Shown in pieces: positions 36,077 through 45,718 of a stretch of 64,000 nucleotides of DNA. The notes below the pieces were generated by a model that did not search any database, had not been told where the DNA came from, and saw nothing but the letters and a program-made list of their open reading frames with translations. The stretch is from M2408 sp040386975 (GTDB taxonomy: Bacteria; Bacteroidota; Bacteroidia; Flavobacteriales_D; Crocinitomicaceae): contig JAZKEO010000013.1 of NCBI GenBank assembly GCA_040386975.1, positions 62,001-126,000 of the forward strand, read 5' to 3'. The position numbers were made by a program, and so were the translations under genes. The first letter of the stretch is position 1. Every line of letters begins with the position of its first letter.

Positions 36077-38107
36077 ATGAAACAGTTTATATTTTGCCTT
36101 ACTTTGGTTTTATTTTCTGGAAATTTGATTTCTCAGAATGTTTTAAGTCCTGAACTTTTATTCAAATTGAAACGCTTATCTGGTGGGAAAATTTCTCCTG
36201 ACGGAAAGAAGGTTTTGTTAGAAATTAGAACATTTTCTTTAGAAGAAAACAAAGGAAACACCGATTTATTTGTTTACGATATTAAAAAAGGAAAATCGAT
36301 TCAAATTACCAATACCGCTTTTAGTGAAATGGAAGCTCAGTGGGGAAAAGGAAACATGATTTGGTTCATGTCCACAGAAAATCAAGGGGTTCAACTTTGG
36401 AAAATGGACGAAGAAGGGAACAATAAATCCCAAGTTTCAGCTATCACAGAAATGGATTTAGAAGGATTTAAGTTTTCTACAGATGAAACAAAAATTGTGT
36501 TTGTAGCTGCAGTAAAAATGAAGCAAACTCTAAAAGATAAACACCCAGATTTACCTTTAGCTAACGCTCGTTTGGAAGATGATTTGATGTACAGACATTG
36601 GAATTACTGGCAAGATGAAACAAAAAAACACTTATTTTTATACGATTACACAAACAATAAATTAGCTCTTTCTGGAAAAGATTTATTAGAAAATGAATTT
36701 CACGATGGTGTTTTGCCTCCATTTGGTGGATCGGATCAAGTTGTTTTTTCTCCTGATGCAAAAAAAATCATTTATAGCACAAAAAAGAAAAAAGGAAAAG
36801 CTTTTGCTTTGAGTACAAATAGTCAGTTGTATGAATATGAAATTGCTTCAGCGAAAACAAGTGTTTTAACAAAGGAGTATTTGGGTTATGATGCTAGTCC
36901 AAAATTTAGCGTTGACGGAAATTTATTGTTTTGGCAAAGTATGGCTAAAGATGGTTTTGAAGCCGATAAAAACGACATCATTATAAGGGATTTAAAAACA
37001 AACTTAGATGTCAATTTAACGAAAAAACATGACATTACGATTGATGATTATTGCATTAGTTCGGATGCAAAATTTGTGTACCTGATTGTTCCGTATAAAG
37101 GGATGAAACAACTATTTGAACTAAAAATTCAAACACAAGAATTGAGACAAATTACAACCGAAGAATATGATTTTTTGAGTTTAGATATCGTGGGCGATGA
37201 ATTAATTACAACACGTCAATCGATGCTAGAACCAACAGAATTGGTTTCAGTAAACATTAAAAAAGGGAAAGCGAAAAATTTAACACATTTGAATGACGAA
37301 ATTCTATCAAAACTAGATAAACCGAGTGTTCAACAACGTTGGATTGAAACGACTGACGGCAAAAAAATGTTGGTTTGGATGGTTTTTCCTCCAAATTTTG
37401 ATGCAAATAAAAAATATCCAAGTATTTTATATTGCAACGGTGGACCACAAGGAATGGTCAGTCAATTTTTCTCGTATCGTTGGAATTTATCATTGATGGC
37501 ATCACAAGGTTATATCGTTATTGCGCCAAACAGAAGAGGTTTACCAGGTTTTGGTCAAGAATGGAACGATGCTATTTCAAAAGATTGGGGTGGACAAGCG
37601 ATGAATGATTATTTGTCAGCTGTCGATAATATTAGCAACGAGCCTTATATGGATGTAAATCGCATTGGTGCCGTTGGAGCATCTTATGGTGGCTACTCTG
37701 TTTATTATTTAGCTGGAATTCACAAAGGAAGATTTAAAACCTTTATTTCGCATTGCGGTTTGTTTAATCTGGAAAGTTGGTACGGAACAACAGAAGAATT
37801 ATTTTTTGCAAATTGGGATAATAAAGGTCCATATTGGTTGCCAGAAAACAAAGAATATTATGCTAAAAATAGTCCACATAATTTTGTGCAAAATTGGGAT
37901 ACTCCGATGCTTGTGATTCACGGGGGAATGGATTTTAGAGTTCCAGAATCAGAAGGAATGCAAGCGTATCAAGTCTTACAATTGAAAGGTTTACGCTCAA
38001 AATACTTATACTTTCCAAAAGAAGGACATTGGATTACAACTCCTCAAAATGGCGTTTTGTGGTACAGAGAATTTTTCGAATGGCTGGATTCTGACTTGAA
38101 AAAGTAG
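36077..38107 (+). CDS. S9 family serine peptidase (prolyl-oligopeptidase type)
   Basis: 676 residues. Signal peptide 1-19 (FIFCLTLVLFSGNLISQ), so periplasmic or surface. Residues about 25-410 are a beta-propeller (LSGGKISPDGKKVLLEI, FSPDAKKIIYST). The C-terminal alpha/beta-hydrolase domain has the triad S536 (GAVGASYGGYS), D619 (GGMDFRVP) and H651 (EGHWI), all present, so it should be active, probably as an acylaminoacyl or dipeptidyl peptidase. The start is fixed by the signal peptide. Single gene. Confidence 0.92.
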   Translation: MKQFIFCLTLVLFSGNLISQNVLSPELLFKLKRLSGGKISPDGKKVLLEIRTFSLEENKGNTDLFVYDIKKGKSIQITNTAFSEMEAQWGKGNMIWFMSTENQGVQLWKMDEEGNNKSQVSAITEMDLEGFKFSTDETKIVFVAAVKMKQTLKDKHPDLPLANARLEDDLMYRHWNYWQDETKKHLFLYDYTNNKLALSGKDLLENEFHDGVLPPFGGSDQVVFSPDAKKIIYSTKKKKGKAFALSTNSQLYEYEIASAKTSVLTKEYLGYDASPKFSVDGNLLFWQSMAKDGFEADKNDIIIRDLKTNLDVNLTKKHDITIDDYCISSDAKFVYLIVPYKGMKQLFELKIQTQELRQITTEEYDFLSLDIVGDELITTRQSMLEPTELVSVNIKKGKAKNLTHLNDEILSKLDKPSVQQRWIETTDGKKMLVWMVFPPNFDANKKYPSILYCNGGPQGMVSQFFSYRWNLSLMASQGYIVIAPNRRGLPGFGQEWNDAISKDWGGQAMNDYLSAVDNISNEPYMDVNRIGAVGASYGGYSVYYLAGIHKGRFKTFISHCGLFNLESWYGTTEELFFANWDNKGPYWLPENKEYYAKNSPHNFVQNWDTPMLVIHGGMDFRVPESEGMQAYQVLQLKGLRSKYLYFPKEGHWITTPQNGVLWYREFFEWLDSDLKK

Positions 38108-38193
38108 GCTTTTGTATCACAAAGGATAGCAATGTATTCGCAAAAATCGCAAAGAAGTTGCTCTAAGTTTGAAATAATAAAAGATTTTTTAAA

Positions 38194-38613
38194 ATGAAAA
38201 AGTTATCAAGTAGTTTTTGGGAGTTTATTTTGTGGTTTCAAGTACTTTTTGTAGTCGGGCTTTTTTTTCTTTCAATCTTTTTGTTTTTTAATTTAAAAAC
38301 TGAAGCGGCAATTTTTGTCCTAGGGCTCGGAATTTGTTTATCTATTTATTTAATATTGATTTTTTATCATTATAAAGTAATATATTATGACAACCATATC
38401 CTTTATTGTTATACTTTTCCTAAAGTAAAACGAATAGAAATAGAAATGAAAAATATCATTGAAATAAAAAAAATTAATTTCTTACTAGGTGGTGGCTTTA
38501 ATTCTAAAGTAATTTTTAAAATTGATAATAATTACAAAATAATTTATTTTACACCTATTTTAGGGAATAAACTTATACTTGAAAACTTACTTTCAGAAAT
38601 AAAAGTAAGTTAG
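38194..38613 (+). CDS. Small membrane protein, two transmembrane helices
   Basis: 139 residues. Two adjacent hydrophobic helices at about 10-32 and 37-60 (FVVGLFFLSIFLFF and FVLGLGICLSIYLILIFY), followed by a soluble region with beta strands (HILYCYTFPKVKRIEIEM, SKVIFKIDNNYKIIYFTP) resembling a PH-like domain. No family assigned. It stands alone; flanking gaps carry degenerate CGCAAAG-type repeat sequence (38140-38157, 38655-38690). Confidence 0.55.
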   Translation: MKKLSSSFWEFILWFQVLFVVGLFFLSIFLFFNLKTEAAIFVLGLGICLSIYLILIFYHYKVIYYDNHILYCYTFPKVKRIEIEMKNIIEIKKINFLLGGGFNSKVIFKIDNNYKIIYFTPILGNKLILENLLSEIKVS

Positions 38614-38787
38614 AAATAACTCTTATGAGTTTTGTTAAACTTAAGTCATCAAAAATCTTTGCGAAGTTTGCGTTTTTCTTTGCCTAACTTTGCTATAAAA
38701 ACCATTCATTTTTTCAACTCCCTTTTAAATAAAATTATTATTCACACACAGGAATAGTCTGATTTATTATCAAATCAATAATTTTCT

Positions 38788-38795
38788 TAACTTTG
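38788..38795 (+). promoter_or_regulatory. -7 box TAACTTTG of the MMPL gene
   Basis: Exact TAnnTTTG match 31 nt upstream of the ATG at 38827. The rest of the 213-nt gap holds nothing else recognised. Confidence 0.4.
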
Positions 38796-38826
38796 TTTCT
38801 TTTTATCTTTTCATTTCAGTAAGAAT

Positions 38827-41505
38827 ATGTGGCAAAAAATTGCTAATTTAATTTTAAGAAATCGTTGGTTTATAATCATTGTTTTATTCATTTTAACAGG
38901 GTTTTTTGGTTATTTTGCCGTTACAGGTTTAAAAATTGACAACAAATATGGGAACATGCTACCGAAAGATTCGGCTGCACAAGCAAGTTATTTGAAGTTC
39001 AAAAAAATGTTTGGCGAAGACGGTTCAACACTTGTCATTGCTATTCAATCAGATTCTTTATATTCAGAAAAAACATTTAAAAAGTGGAAAGAATTAGGTG
39101 ATTCTATTTTGCAATTTGACGGGGTAGAAAATGTTGTTTCGGAAGCAACCTTGTTTACCATTCACAACAATACGACTTTATCAAAATTTGAGGCAAAACC
39201 AATTTTTTACGATAAAACTTACCGTGAAAAAAGCATCGATTCGATTCAAAAAGAAATAAAAAACAATCCCCTTTACAAAGACATTCTTTACAACGACAAG
39301 AACAACGTTACCTTGATGATGATTGGTTTGGATGAAGAATTTCTTACAAATCAAAAAAAATCGGGAGTTGTTTTAGACATCGAAAACCTAGCAAAAAGTT
39401 ACGAGAAAGAATTTGGGAAAACCTATTTTGCTGGATTGCCTCACATTCGAATCATTATTGGGAAACGAATTATCAATGAAATGTATTTTTTCATTGGTCT
39501 GACAATTTTAGTTACTTCACTTATTTTATACCTGTTTTTTAAATCGCTAAAAGTTGTTATGCTTTCCAATATTGTGGTATTTGTTGCCGTGATTTGGTCT
39601 TTGGGAAGTATTGCGATTTTTGATTTCAAAATTTCCATCATGATGGCTTTAATTCCGCCATTGATGATTATTATTGGAATACCCAATTGTGTATTTTTGG
39701 TGCTCAAATTCCATCAGGAAGTCAAGAAAAGCAAGAATAAAATAAAAGCTTTAGCTTCAGTTATTACAAAAATTGGTTTCGCGACTTTCTTAACAAATTT
39801 CACGGAAGCGATTGGTTTTGCGACATCTATTTTTACAAATTCTGAAAAATTAATGGAATTTGGAATCATCGCATCTTTAAACATCATGGTAGTTTTTGTT
39901 TTGTCAATTACCATCATTCCTATTTTAACTTCGATTTCCAAGCAACCGAAAGCAAAACATTTAAATCACTTAGATACGAAATATGCTAATTTAATGGTCG
40001 AAAAAATCATTTATTTAGCGACGCATAAACGTAAGTTGATTTACGGGATTTCAATCGGTATTATTGCGATAAGTGTTTTTGGAATTACACGAATTAAGGC
40101 AACTGGAAACATTACGGGAGATTTACCCAAAGGAGATATTATTTTAACTGATCAACAGTTCATTGAATCCAATTTTGGTGGTTCGATTCCCTTTGAAATT
40201 ATTGTAAATTACAAGAATCAAGGAAGACTTTTCCAGAATGAAACAATGGAAAAGATTGATTCCATTCAGAGGAGATACAACAAGAACGGACATTTTTCAA
40301 AAAGTTTATCTTACATTGATTTCATAAAAGTCATCAACATGGCTTATTATGGGAATAACCCAGAGCACTATAAAATTTTCTCAAACAAGGACAAATTACG
40401 AATCAAAAAGTACTTAAAACAGAAAAATAGTGACGCTGAAAATTTTGACATTTCAAACACAACGACAAGTAATTTTTCTTTAAAAGAACTTGTTGACACT
40501 ACGTCTCATTCCATTCGTATCAGAACACAAATGAAGGATTACGGTTCGTATGTTGTTGCAGATCGCGTTAAAGTAATGAGGAGAGAAGTGGATTTAATTT
40601 TAAATCCTGAAAAACCTTTGATTGAAAAACACTATGCTCAAGTTTTAAAAGGAAAGAAAAATTACATCGATTCAATTCTTTTAAATAATCCGGGAGTTTA
40701 CAATAATTTGACAGAAATTCTGAGTAAAGGAAACGCTGAAACACAAAATAGTTTTGATTTAGATGCTGAAAAAATCAAGAGCTATTACACTAAAAATTCC
40801 TTTAATAAAGATTTACGACTAGCAATTGACGATAAATATTTCACGACAACTTTTACGGGAACATCAGTCATTGCTTCACAAGGAACGCTTTATTTGGTGA
40901 ATAGTTTGACATCAAGTATACTTTTTGCAATTCTTTCGATTTCACTTCTGATGGCAATTTTATTCCGTTCGTGGAGAATGGTAATTATTTCCATGGTTCC
41001 AAACTTAATTCCATTGTTATTTACTGCGGGAATTATGGGTTGGTTTAATATTCCATTAAAACCTTCGACCTTAATTATTTTCAGTATCGCATTAGGGAAC
41101 TCAGTTGATGAAACGATTCGTTTTTTAGCGAAATACAGACAGGATTTGAAAACTCAAAAATGGAGTTTGAAAGAATGTGTTATCTTATCAATTCGGGATT
41201 CTGGTTTAGGGATTTTCTATACTTCCGTGATTTTATTTGCTGGATTTTCCGTTTTTAGTTTTTCTCAATTTGGAGGGACTCAAGCTTTAGGATTGTTGGT
41301 TTCATTGACACTTTTTGTAGCGATGATTACAAATTTAATTTTGCTTCCATCTTTGTTGTTGACTTTAGACAGATTATTGACTACAAAATCGTTTGAAGAA
41401 CCATATTTCGAGATTTTTGACGAAGATTCTGATATAGAGTGGAATGATTTAAAAATTGAAGAAAACGGACAGGAAACACAGGAAGTAAAAGAGGTTTTAG
41501 AATAA
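38827..41505 (+). CDS. RND/MMPL-type exporter
   Basis: 892 residues. TM1 at about 14-34. The first large periplasmic loop is about 40-215, with DNKYGNMLPKDSAAQASYLKFKKMFG at its start. Five helices run at about 215-370 (YFFIGLTILVTSLILYLFF, MMALIPPLMIIIGIPNCVFL), then a second TM and loop, then the final bundle at about 700-865 (SLLMAILFRSWRMVII, IIFSIALGNSVDETIRFLAKY). Two MMPL halves make a full RND protein. Substrates are often lipids or hopanoids; linkage to the polyprenyl synthase 9 nt downstream suggests an isoprenoid or lipid (inference). Inner membrane. Confidence 0.88.
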   Translation: MWQKIANLILRNRWFIIIVLFILTGFFGYFAVTGLKIDNKYGNMLPKDSAAQASYLKFKKMFGEDGSTLVIAIQSDSLYSEKTFKKWKELGDSILQFDGVENVVSEATLFTIHNNTTLSKFEAKPIFYDKTYREKSIDSIQKEIKNNPLYKDILYNDKNNVTLMMIGLDEEFLTNQKKSGVVLDIENLAKSYEKEFGKTYFAGLPHIRIIIGKRIINEMYFFIGLTILVTSLILYLFFKSLKVVMLSNIVVFVAVIWSLGSIAIFDFKISIMMALIPPLMIIIGIPNCVFLVLKFHQEVKKSKNKIKALASVITKIGFATFLTNFTEAIGFATSIFTNSEKLMEFGIIASLNIMVVFVLSITIIPILTSISKQPKAKHLNHLDTKYANLMVEKIIYLATHKRKLIYGISIGIIAISVFGITRIKATGNITGDLPKGDIILTDQQFIESNFGGSIPFEIIVNYKNQGRLFQNETMEKIDSIQRRYNKNGHFSKSLSYIDFIKVINMAYYGNNPEHYKIFSNKDKLRIKKYLKQKNSDAENFDISNTTTSNFSLKELVDTTSHSIRIRTQMKDYGSYVVADRVKVMRREVDLILNPEKPLIEKHYAQVLKGKKNYIDSILLNNPGVYNNLTEILSKGNAETQNSFDLDAEKIKSYYTKNSFNKDLRLAIDDKYFTTTFTGTSVIASQGTLYLVNSLTSSILFAILSISLLMAILFRSWRMVIISMVPNLIPLLFTAGIMGWFNIPLKPSTLIIFSIALGNSVDETIRFLAKYRQDLKTQKWSLKECVILSIRDSGLGIFYTSVILFAGFSVFSFSQFGGTQALGLLVSLTLFVAMITNLILLPSLLLTLDRLLTTKSFEEPYFEIFDEDSDIEWNDLKIEENGQETQEVKEVLE

Positions 41506-41514
41506 ACTTATCAC

Positions 41515-42486
41515 ATGCAAGAAGAATTAAAAAGCTTGGCACAAGAGATTGAGTTAAACATTCAAAAGCTTGATTTACCGCAAACACCACAAAATTTATA
41601 CGAGCCTCTTCGTTATTTTTTAAAGTTAGGAGGAAAACGTATTCGTCCAATTTTAACGCTTTTAGGAGTTGAATTGTTTGGCAAAAAAACTTCTGATGCG
41701 TTTCATGCTGCTTTGGCGATTGAATATTTCCATAATTTTTCATTGATTCACGATGATATTATGGACGAAGCGCCTTTGAGAAGAGCTCAGGAAACGATTC
41801 ACACAAAATGGAATACAAATATTGCCATTCTTTCTGGTGATGTTTTGTTGATAAAAGCGTATCAAGAAATTTGTAAACAAAATCCAAAGCATTTGGCAGA
41901 ATTAATGATGGTTTTCAATAAAACTGCCGTTGAAGTGTGTGAAGGTCAACAAATGGACATGGATTTTGAAAACAGAAATTCAGTTTCTGTGAAAGAATAC
42001 ATTGAAATGATTCGTTTAAAAACCTCTGTTTTGTTAGGTTGTGCGTTAGAATTTGGAGCAATTATCGCTGACGCAAAGGAAGAAGACAAAAAATCTATTT
42101 ATAGCTTCGGAGAAAATATTGGTATTGCATTTCAGATTCAAGATGATATTTTAGATTTATACGGAGATGAAGCCAAATTTGGAAAACAAGTTGGTGGAGA
42201 TATTATTGCAAACAAAAAAACACTTTTGACGCTTAAAGCTTTTGAATTGGCGAATCCTTTACAGAAAGAGTTTTTACTAAACATAAGCCAAATTCAGGAT
42301 CCAAAACTAAAAGTTGAACAAACACATTCGATTTATGCTGAAATTGGCATAAAAGATGCCGTTTTAAAAATCAGAGATTCGTATTTCGAAAATGGCTTGG
42401 ATGAATTAAACGCAATTCATCTTCCTAAGGAATCAAAAGAGAAGTTGTATCAATTGGTGAATTATTTACAGGAAAGGGAAGTTTAA
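41515..42486 (+). CDS. Polyprenyl (all-trans) diphosphate synthase
   Basis: 323 residues. First Asp-rich motif HDDIMDEAPLRR (about 80-91) and second DDILDLYGDE (about 212-221), with GGKRIRPIL at the start, EGQQMDMDFE and IRLKTSVLLGCALEFGA between. It condenses isopentenyl diphosphate units onto an allylic starter, for quinone side chains or carrier lipid. Chain length cannot be judged without a structural model. Overlapping transcription with the MMPL exporter is likely (9-nt gap). Confidence 0.92.
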   Translation: MQEELKSLAQEIELNIQKLDLPQTPQNLYEPLRYFLKLGGKRIRPILTLLGVELFGKKTSDAFHAALAIEYFHNFSLIHDDIMDEAPLRRAQETIHTKWNTNIAILSGDVLLIKAYQEICKQNPKHLAELMMVFNKTAVEVCEGQQMDMDFENRNSVSVKEYIEMIRLKTSVLLGCALEFGAIIADAKEEDKKSIYSFGENIGIAFQIQDDILDLYGDEAKFGKQVGGDIIANKKTLLTLKAFELANPLQKEFLLNISQIQDPKLKVEQTHSIYAEIGIKDAVLKIRDSYFENGLDELNAIHLPKESKEKLYQLVNYLQEREV

Positions 42487-42491
42487 TTTTA

Positions 42492-42634
42492 GTTATGAAT
42501 TATGAGTTAGAAGTTATGAGTTGGGATTTAATTCATAATCAAAATTAACTTACTCATAATTAACTGTTGGGAGAAATTGTGTTCCAAAGGTGAATTAGAA
42601 GTTTCAAATCTGACTGCACTACTAACTCATAACT
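42492..42634. repeat. Heptamer repeats and inverted copies between convergent genes
   Basis: GTTATGA, ATTATGA, GTTAGAA, GTTATGA and GTTGGGA in 7-nt register at 42492-42526. Inverted units lie at 42532-42538, 42554-42560 and 42627-42633. AGTTATGAGTT (42512-42522) and AACTCATAACT (42624-42634) are exact inverted copies and could form a hairpin serving both convergent transcripts. The right arm reaches into the stop codon of the anti-sigma gene. Confidence 0.5.
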
Positions 42635-43496
42635 ACTTCACGTTTCCAATGACACACAAATCCTCTAAATGTGGACTTTCACTTCCGCCCATAGGTTCTA
42701 AAGTGATCGCAAAAGCTTGACTTGATTCAATGGTTTTCATTTCAAGTAATTTTCCTTGTGAATCTAAATCCAACATGCCTGCATCAACAGGTTTTCCATC
42801 AACAATTGCCCACAATTGATATTGCATGTCTTTTGGTGTTTCTGGCAAGTCAACTTCTGAAATCATGACGTGTTTGTTTTCTTTGTTCCAAAAAACTAAG
42901 GCTTTTGCGTTCGGCTTTTCAGGTACACCAGCCAAAACAATCCGTTCTGTCTGATTATGAGCTAAGAAATTAAGGTAATCTTGTTTTAGTTTTTCACTTT
43001 TTTCTATCGTTTTTGAATTTTTTTCTAGTTCAGCAAAACGTTGATTTATGTCTTTATTTTGAAAATAAAAGTATAATGCAAAACTGGAGGATAAAATAAT
43101 TAAAGCAAACGAAGCAGCGTATTTTAACCAGTTTAACTGTACAACTTTAGTTTCTTTTTGAGTGATTTCTTGAATTGTAATGATTTTTGTTTTATCATCA
43201 ATTGACGCAAATTCTTTTTGAGGATTTATTGAATTTACATTGTCTGAAACTGAGCCTATCGAAGTTTCGGATTCTGAATTAATTTCGCGCCAAATGTCGG
43301 CTTTTAAGTCTTTAGGTGGTTGAATACTTGACTCTAAAGCAAGAAATTCAAAAGCATCTTGAATAGCACGTACTTCTTCTGCAACACTTGGATTTGTTTT
43401 TATCAAACAAGTAATCAAAGCATTTTCACTTTCAGAAGTCTGTCCTAAAACATAACTTTCTAAAATTCCAGACGATATGTATTCTTCAATGTTCAC
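42633..43496 (-). CDS. Anti-sigma factor, RskA type
   Basis: 287 residues. N-terminal cytoplasmic helical domain (YISSGILESYVLGQTSESENALI) binds sigma; one TM helix at about 128-147 (YAASFALIILSSSFALYFYF); coiled coil about 150-175; then the RskA periplasmic domain (AKALVFWNKENKHVMISEVDLPE, YQLWAIVDGKPVDAGMLDL, FAITLEPMGGSESPHLEDL). Inner membrane, sequestering the sigma factor encoded 10 nt upstream in the same operon. Signal unknown. Confidence 0.88.
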   Translation of the reverse strand: MNIEEYISSGILESYVLGQTSESENALITCLIKTNPSVAEEVRAIQDAFEFLALESSIQPPKDLKADIWREINSESETSIGSVSDNVNSINPQKEFASIDDKTKIITIQEITQKETKVVQLNWLKYAASFALIILSSSFALYFYFQNKDINQRFAELEKNSKTIEKSEKLKQDYLNFLAHNQTERIVLAGVPEKPNAKALVFWNKENKHVMISEVDLPETPKDMQYQLWAIVDGKPVDAGMLDLDSQGKLLEMKTIESSQAFAITLEPMGGSESPHLEDLCVIGNVK

Positions 43497-43506
43497 TTTT
43501 TGTTTT

Positions 43507-44046
43507 TCAATTCAATAATTTCCTTAATTCTTGTAAAGCAGCACGCGTTCGTGTTTTTACAGTTCCGAGTGGAATTTCAAATTTATCTGAAAATTCCTGC
43601 TGGGTATATCCTTGTAAATAAATGTATTCAACAACTAATTTATATTCTGGTTTTAATTTATCGACAGTTTCTTTTAGACCAATATTATCAGATTTGTAAC
43701 TCTCATTAACACTTGACTCATTATCTACGACACGTTCGTCAATTTGGATTTTGTATTTCACATGTTTTGAACGATTTGAATCAATTGCTGAGTTACGAGC
43801 AATGTTTAACATCCATGTAAAAATTGTTCCTTTTGAGGTATCATATGAATCTTTATTCTTCCAAATCTTCACAAAAGTATCTTGAAGAACATCGTTTGAG
43901 CGATCAGCATCATTCACAATACGGAAAATGACACCATATAATGCAGCAGAATAATTGTCGTACAAATACGAAAATCCGCTTTCTGAATTCCCTTTAATTA
44001 AGGCAACTAACTCTTCTTCTGATATTTTGACTTTCGTTTGCATCAT
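43507..44046 (-). CDS. ECF RNA polymerase sigma factor (sigma-70 family)
   Basis: 179 residues. Region 2: FSYLYDNYSAALYGVIFRIVND, DVLQDTFVKIWKNKDSYD, and IFTWMLNIARNSAIDSNRS. Region 4: LKPEYKLVVEYIYLQGYTQQEFSDKFEIPLGTVKTRTRAALQELRKLL with the DNA-binding HTH. No region 1 or 3, so an ECF sigma. It is the first gene of a two-gene operon with its RskA-type anti-sigma. Divergent from the T9SS cargo at 44142, which could be a target (inference). Confidence 0.92.
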   Translation of the reverse strand: MMQTKVKISEEELVALIKGNSESGFSYLYDNYSAALYGVIFRIVNDADRSNDVLQDTFVKIWKNKDSYDTSKGTIFTWMLNIARNSAIDSNRSKHVKYKIQIDERVVDNESSVNESYKSDNIGLKETVDKLKPEYKLVVEYIYLQGYTQQEFSDKFEIPLGTVKTRTRAALQELRKLLN

Positions 44047-44053
44047 TCTTCAT

Positions 44054-44084
44054 CAAAAATAAAGAACTTTCTGAAATAAACAAG
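44054..44084 (-). promoter_or_regulatory. Promoter of the ECF sigma operon
   Basis: Minus strand: CTTG (44084-44081), 19 nt, TATTTTTG (44061-44054), then 7 nt to the ATG at 44046. Near-perfect consensus with a very short leader. Confidence 0.45.
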
Positions 44085-44113
44085 AAAAAAGATGTTTTTT
44101 AAATAATAATAAG

Positions 44114-44121
44114 TAGTTTAG
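44114..44121 (+). promoter_or_regulatory. -7-like box TAGTTTAG of the 44142 gene
   Basis: One mismatch to TAnnTTTG, 20 nt before the ATG, in the 95-nt divergent region shared with the sigma operon. Confidence 0.3.
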
Positions 44122-44141
44122 AGAAATTTAAATCAAAAACT

Positions 44142-45557
44142 ATGAATAAAAATTTACTTACTATTGGACTTTTTGTTTTGGGAACAACAATTAGTTTGGC
44201 TCAAAGCAAATCTTTAAAAGAAAAAATCACATCAAAAACATTACAAAATAAGGAAAATTCAATGACTAGAGCAATTGTCTTTCGTCCTGGTTTTGCAATA
44301 AATTATTGGTGGGATTCATTCAATTCTAATTGGCAACTTAATGATTCAAGTCTTTATCAATATGATTCAGAGGGTTATGAAACAGCTGAATTAAGAAAGA
44401 TTAACGGTTACATAAATGGACGTAATCTAAAGACTTATGATGCATCTAATAGATTAACAGAAACATTATACCAATACTATGATAACGTAAACATGATTTA
44501 TGCTAATTCATCAAGAGATGTAAAAGTGTATGATGCTCAAGGAAATCAAATTGAAAGTAGATATGATAACTGGAACTCGACTTCAAGTCTTTGGGATATT
44601 AGTTCTGGCTATAAATATATCAGGACATATGATGCAAATGGCAATATGTTAGAAAGTATTAGTCAAAATTACAATTCATCAAATATGGCTTATGAAAATT
44701 CGTATAAATATGTTTCTACTTTTGATGCTTTTAATAATATACTTACAGATGAAAATTATGATTGGGATGGTACTTCCTGGGTGAAAACAGGTAAAGACAC
44801 TTATATTTACACTGCTGGAGTTTTAACCTCTTTCGAATCTCAAAGTTGGGATGGTACAACTTACGTAAACTCAGAAAGGTATATTGATATCGTCTGGGTT
44901 GATTGGGTAAATGTTGATGAATCAGATATTACCTCTTATACAACGCAAGAATGGGATGGAACAACTTGGCAAACAATTTCCAGATTAACAGCAACTTATG
45001 ATCAGTATGGAGGCTCAGTTATGATATACGAAGATTATCTTAGTAATGTTTGGACCAATTCAAGTAAATATTCAAGCTCTTATGATTCTTATTCCAATCA
45101 TTTAGGAGATAAATCTGAGAACTGGGTAAATAATACTTGGGTCATCGATTATGAAAGTAAAATTATATACACTTATGATGTCGACGGAAACATGACTCAA
45201 AAAATCAATCAATATTGGGATGATACAGATATGATTTTGAAGAATCAAAGTCGGAAAGACTACGGAAATTATGCTCAGTATTCCAATTCAGTTTCAATTA
45301 ATGAGTTGAATAAATCAATCGCTGTTAAAGTTTATCCAAATCCAGTAATTTCTAAAGGAACTATTGAGATAAATACAGCAAATTTATCTGATAATGCAAG
45401 ATTTATTTTGTCTGATTTAACAGGAAAAGAAGTTTTAAATTTAAAAGCTACAAATGAATTTTCTTTTGATAGAACAAATTTAAAAAATGGATTTTACACC
45501 TTTAAAGTTCTTGATAATTCAAATCAATTAACATCAGGAAAAATTATTTTAGAATAA
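44142..45557 (+). CDS. T9SS type A cargo with repeated YD/NG-type motifs
   Basis: 471 residues. Signal peptide 1-20 (LLTIGLFVLGTTISLAQ). The middle (about 60-375) is a run of 35-45-residue repeats of the form W....Y.YD..GN..E......N, e.g. YDANGNMLESISQNYNSS and YDVDGNMTQKINQYWDD, loosely like YD/RHS repeats. The last about 80 residues form a type A sorting domain (IAVKVYPNPVISKGTIEIN, ARFILSDLTGKEVLNL, NLKNGFYTFKVLDNSNQL). Secreted through T9SS and probably cell-surface. Single gene, strong terminator. Confidence 0.82.
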   Translation: MNKNLLTIGLFVLGTTISLAQSKSLKEKITSKTLQNKENSMTRAIVFRPGFAINYWWDSFNSNWQLNDSSLYQYDSEGYETAELRKINGYINGRNLKTYDASNRLTETLYQYYDNVNMIYANSSRDVKVYDAQGNQIESRYDNWNSTSSLWDISSGYKYIRTYDANGNMLESISQNYNSSNMAYENSYKYVSTFDAFNNILTDENYDWDGTSWVKTGKDTYIYTAGVLTSFESQSWDGTTYVNSERYIDIVWVDWVNVDESDITSYTTQEWDGTTWQTISRLTATYDQYGGSVMIYEDYLSNVWTNSSKYSSSYDSYSNHLGDKSENWVNNTWVIDYESKIIYTYDVDGNMTQKINQYWDDTDMILKNQSRKDYGNYAQYSNSVSINELNKSIAVKVYPNPVISKGTIEINTANLSDNARFILSDLTGKEVLNLKATNEFSFDRTNLKNGFYTFKVLDNSNQLTSGKIILE

Positions 45558-45576
45558 AATTACCTTAATCATTTTA

Positions 45577-45613
45577 AAATCCCAATTCATTTTTGAATTG
45601 GGATTTTTTGTTT
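45577..45613 (+). terminator. Strong rho-independent terminator
   Basis: AAAATCCCAATTCA (45577-45590) pairs with TGAATTGGGATTTT (45595-45608): a perfect 14-bp stem with a TTTT loop and a T-tail, 20 nt after the stop of the T9SS gene. Confidence 0.88.
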
Positions 45614-45706
45614 TTAAAACCTAAATCTTTTCAAACAAAATCTGTTTATAACTTAAAAAATCTTATTTCAAGTGAAGCCTTTTCCTTGCGAAATTTGTGT
45701 ACATAT

Positions 45707-45714
45707 TAAATTTG
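45707..45714 (+). promoter_or_regulatory. -7 box TAAATTTG abutting the OmpA lipoprotein start
   Basis: CTTG (45685-45688), 18 nt, TAAATTTG (45707-45714), then AGAC, then ATG. Exact -7 consensus with a 4-nt gap; transcription would start at the ATG. Confidence 0.5.
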
Positions 45715-45718
45715 AGAC

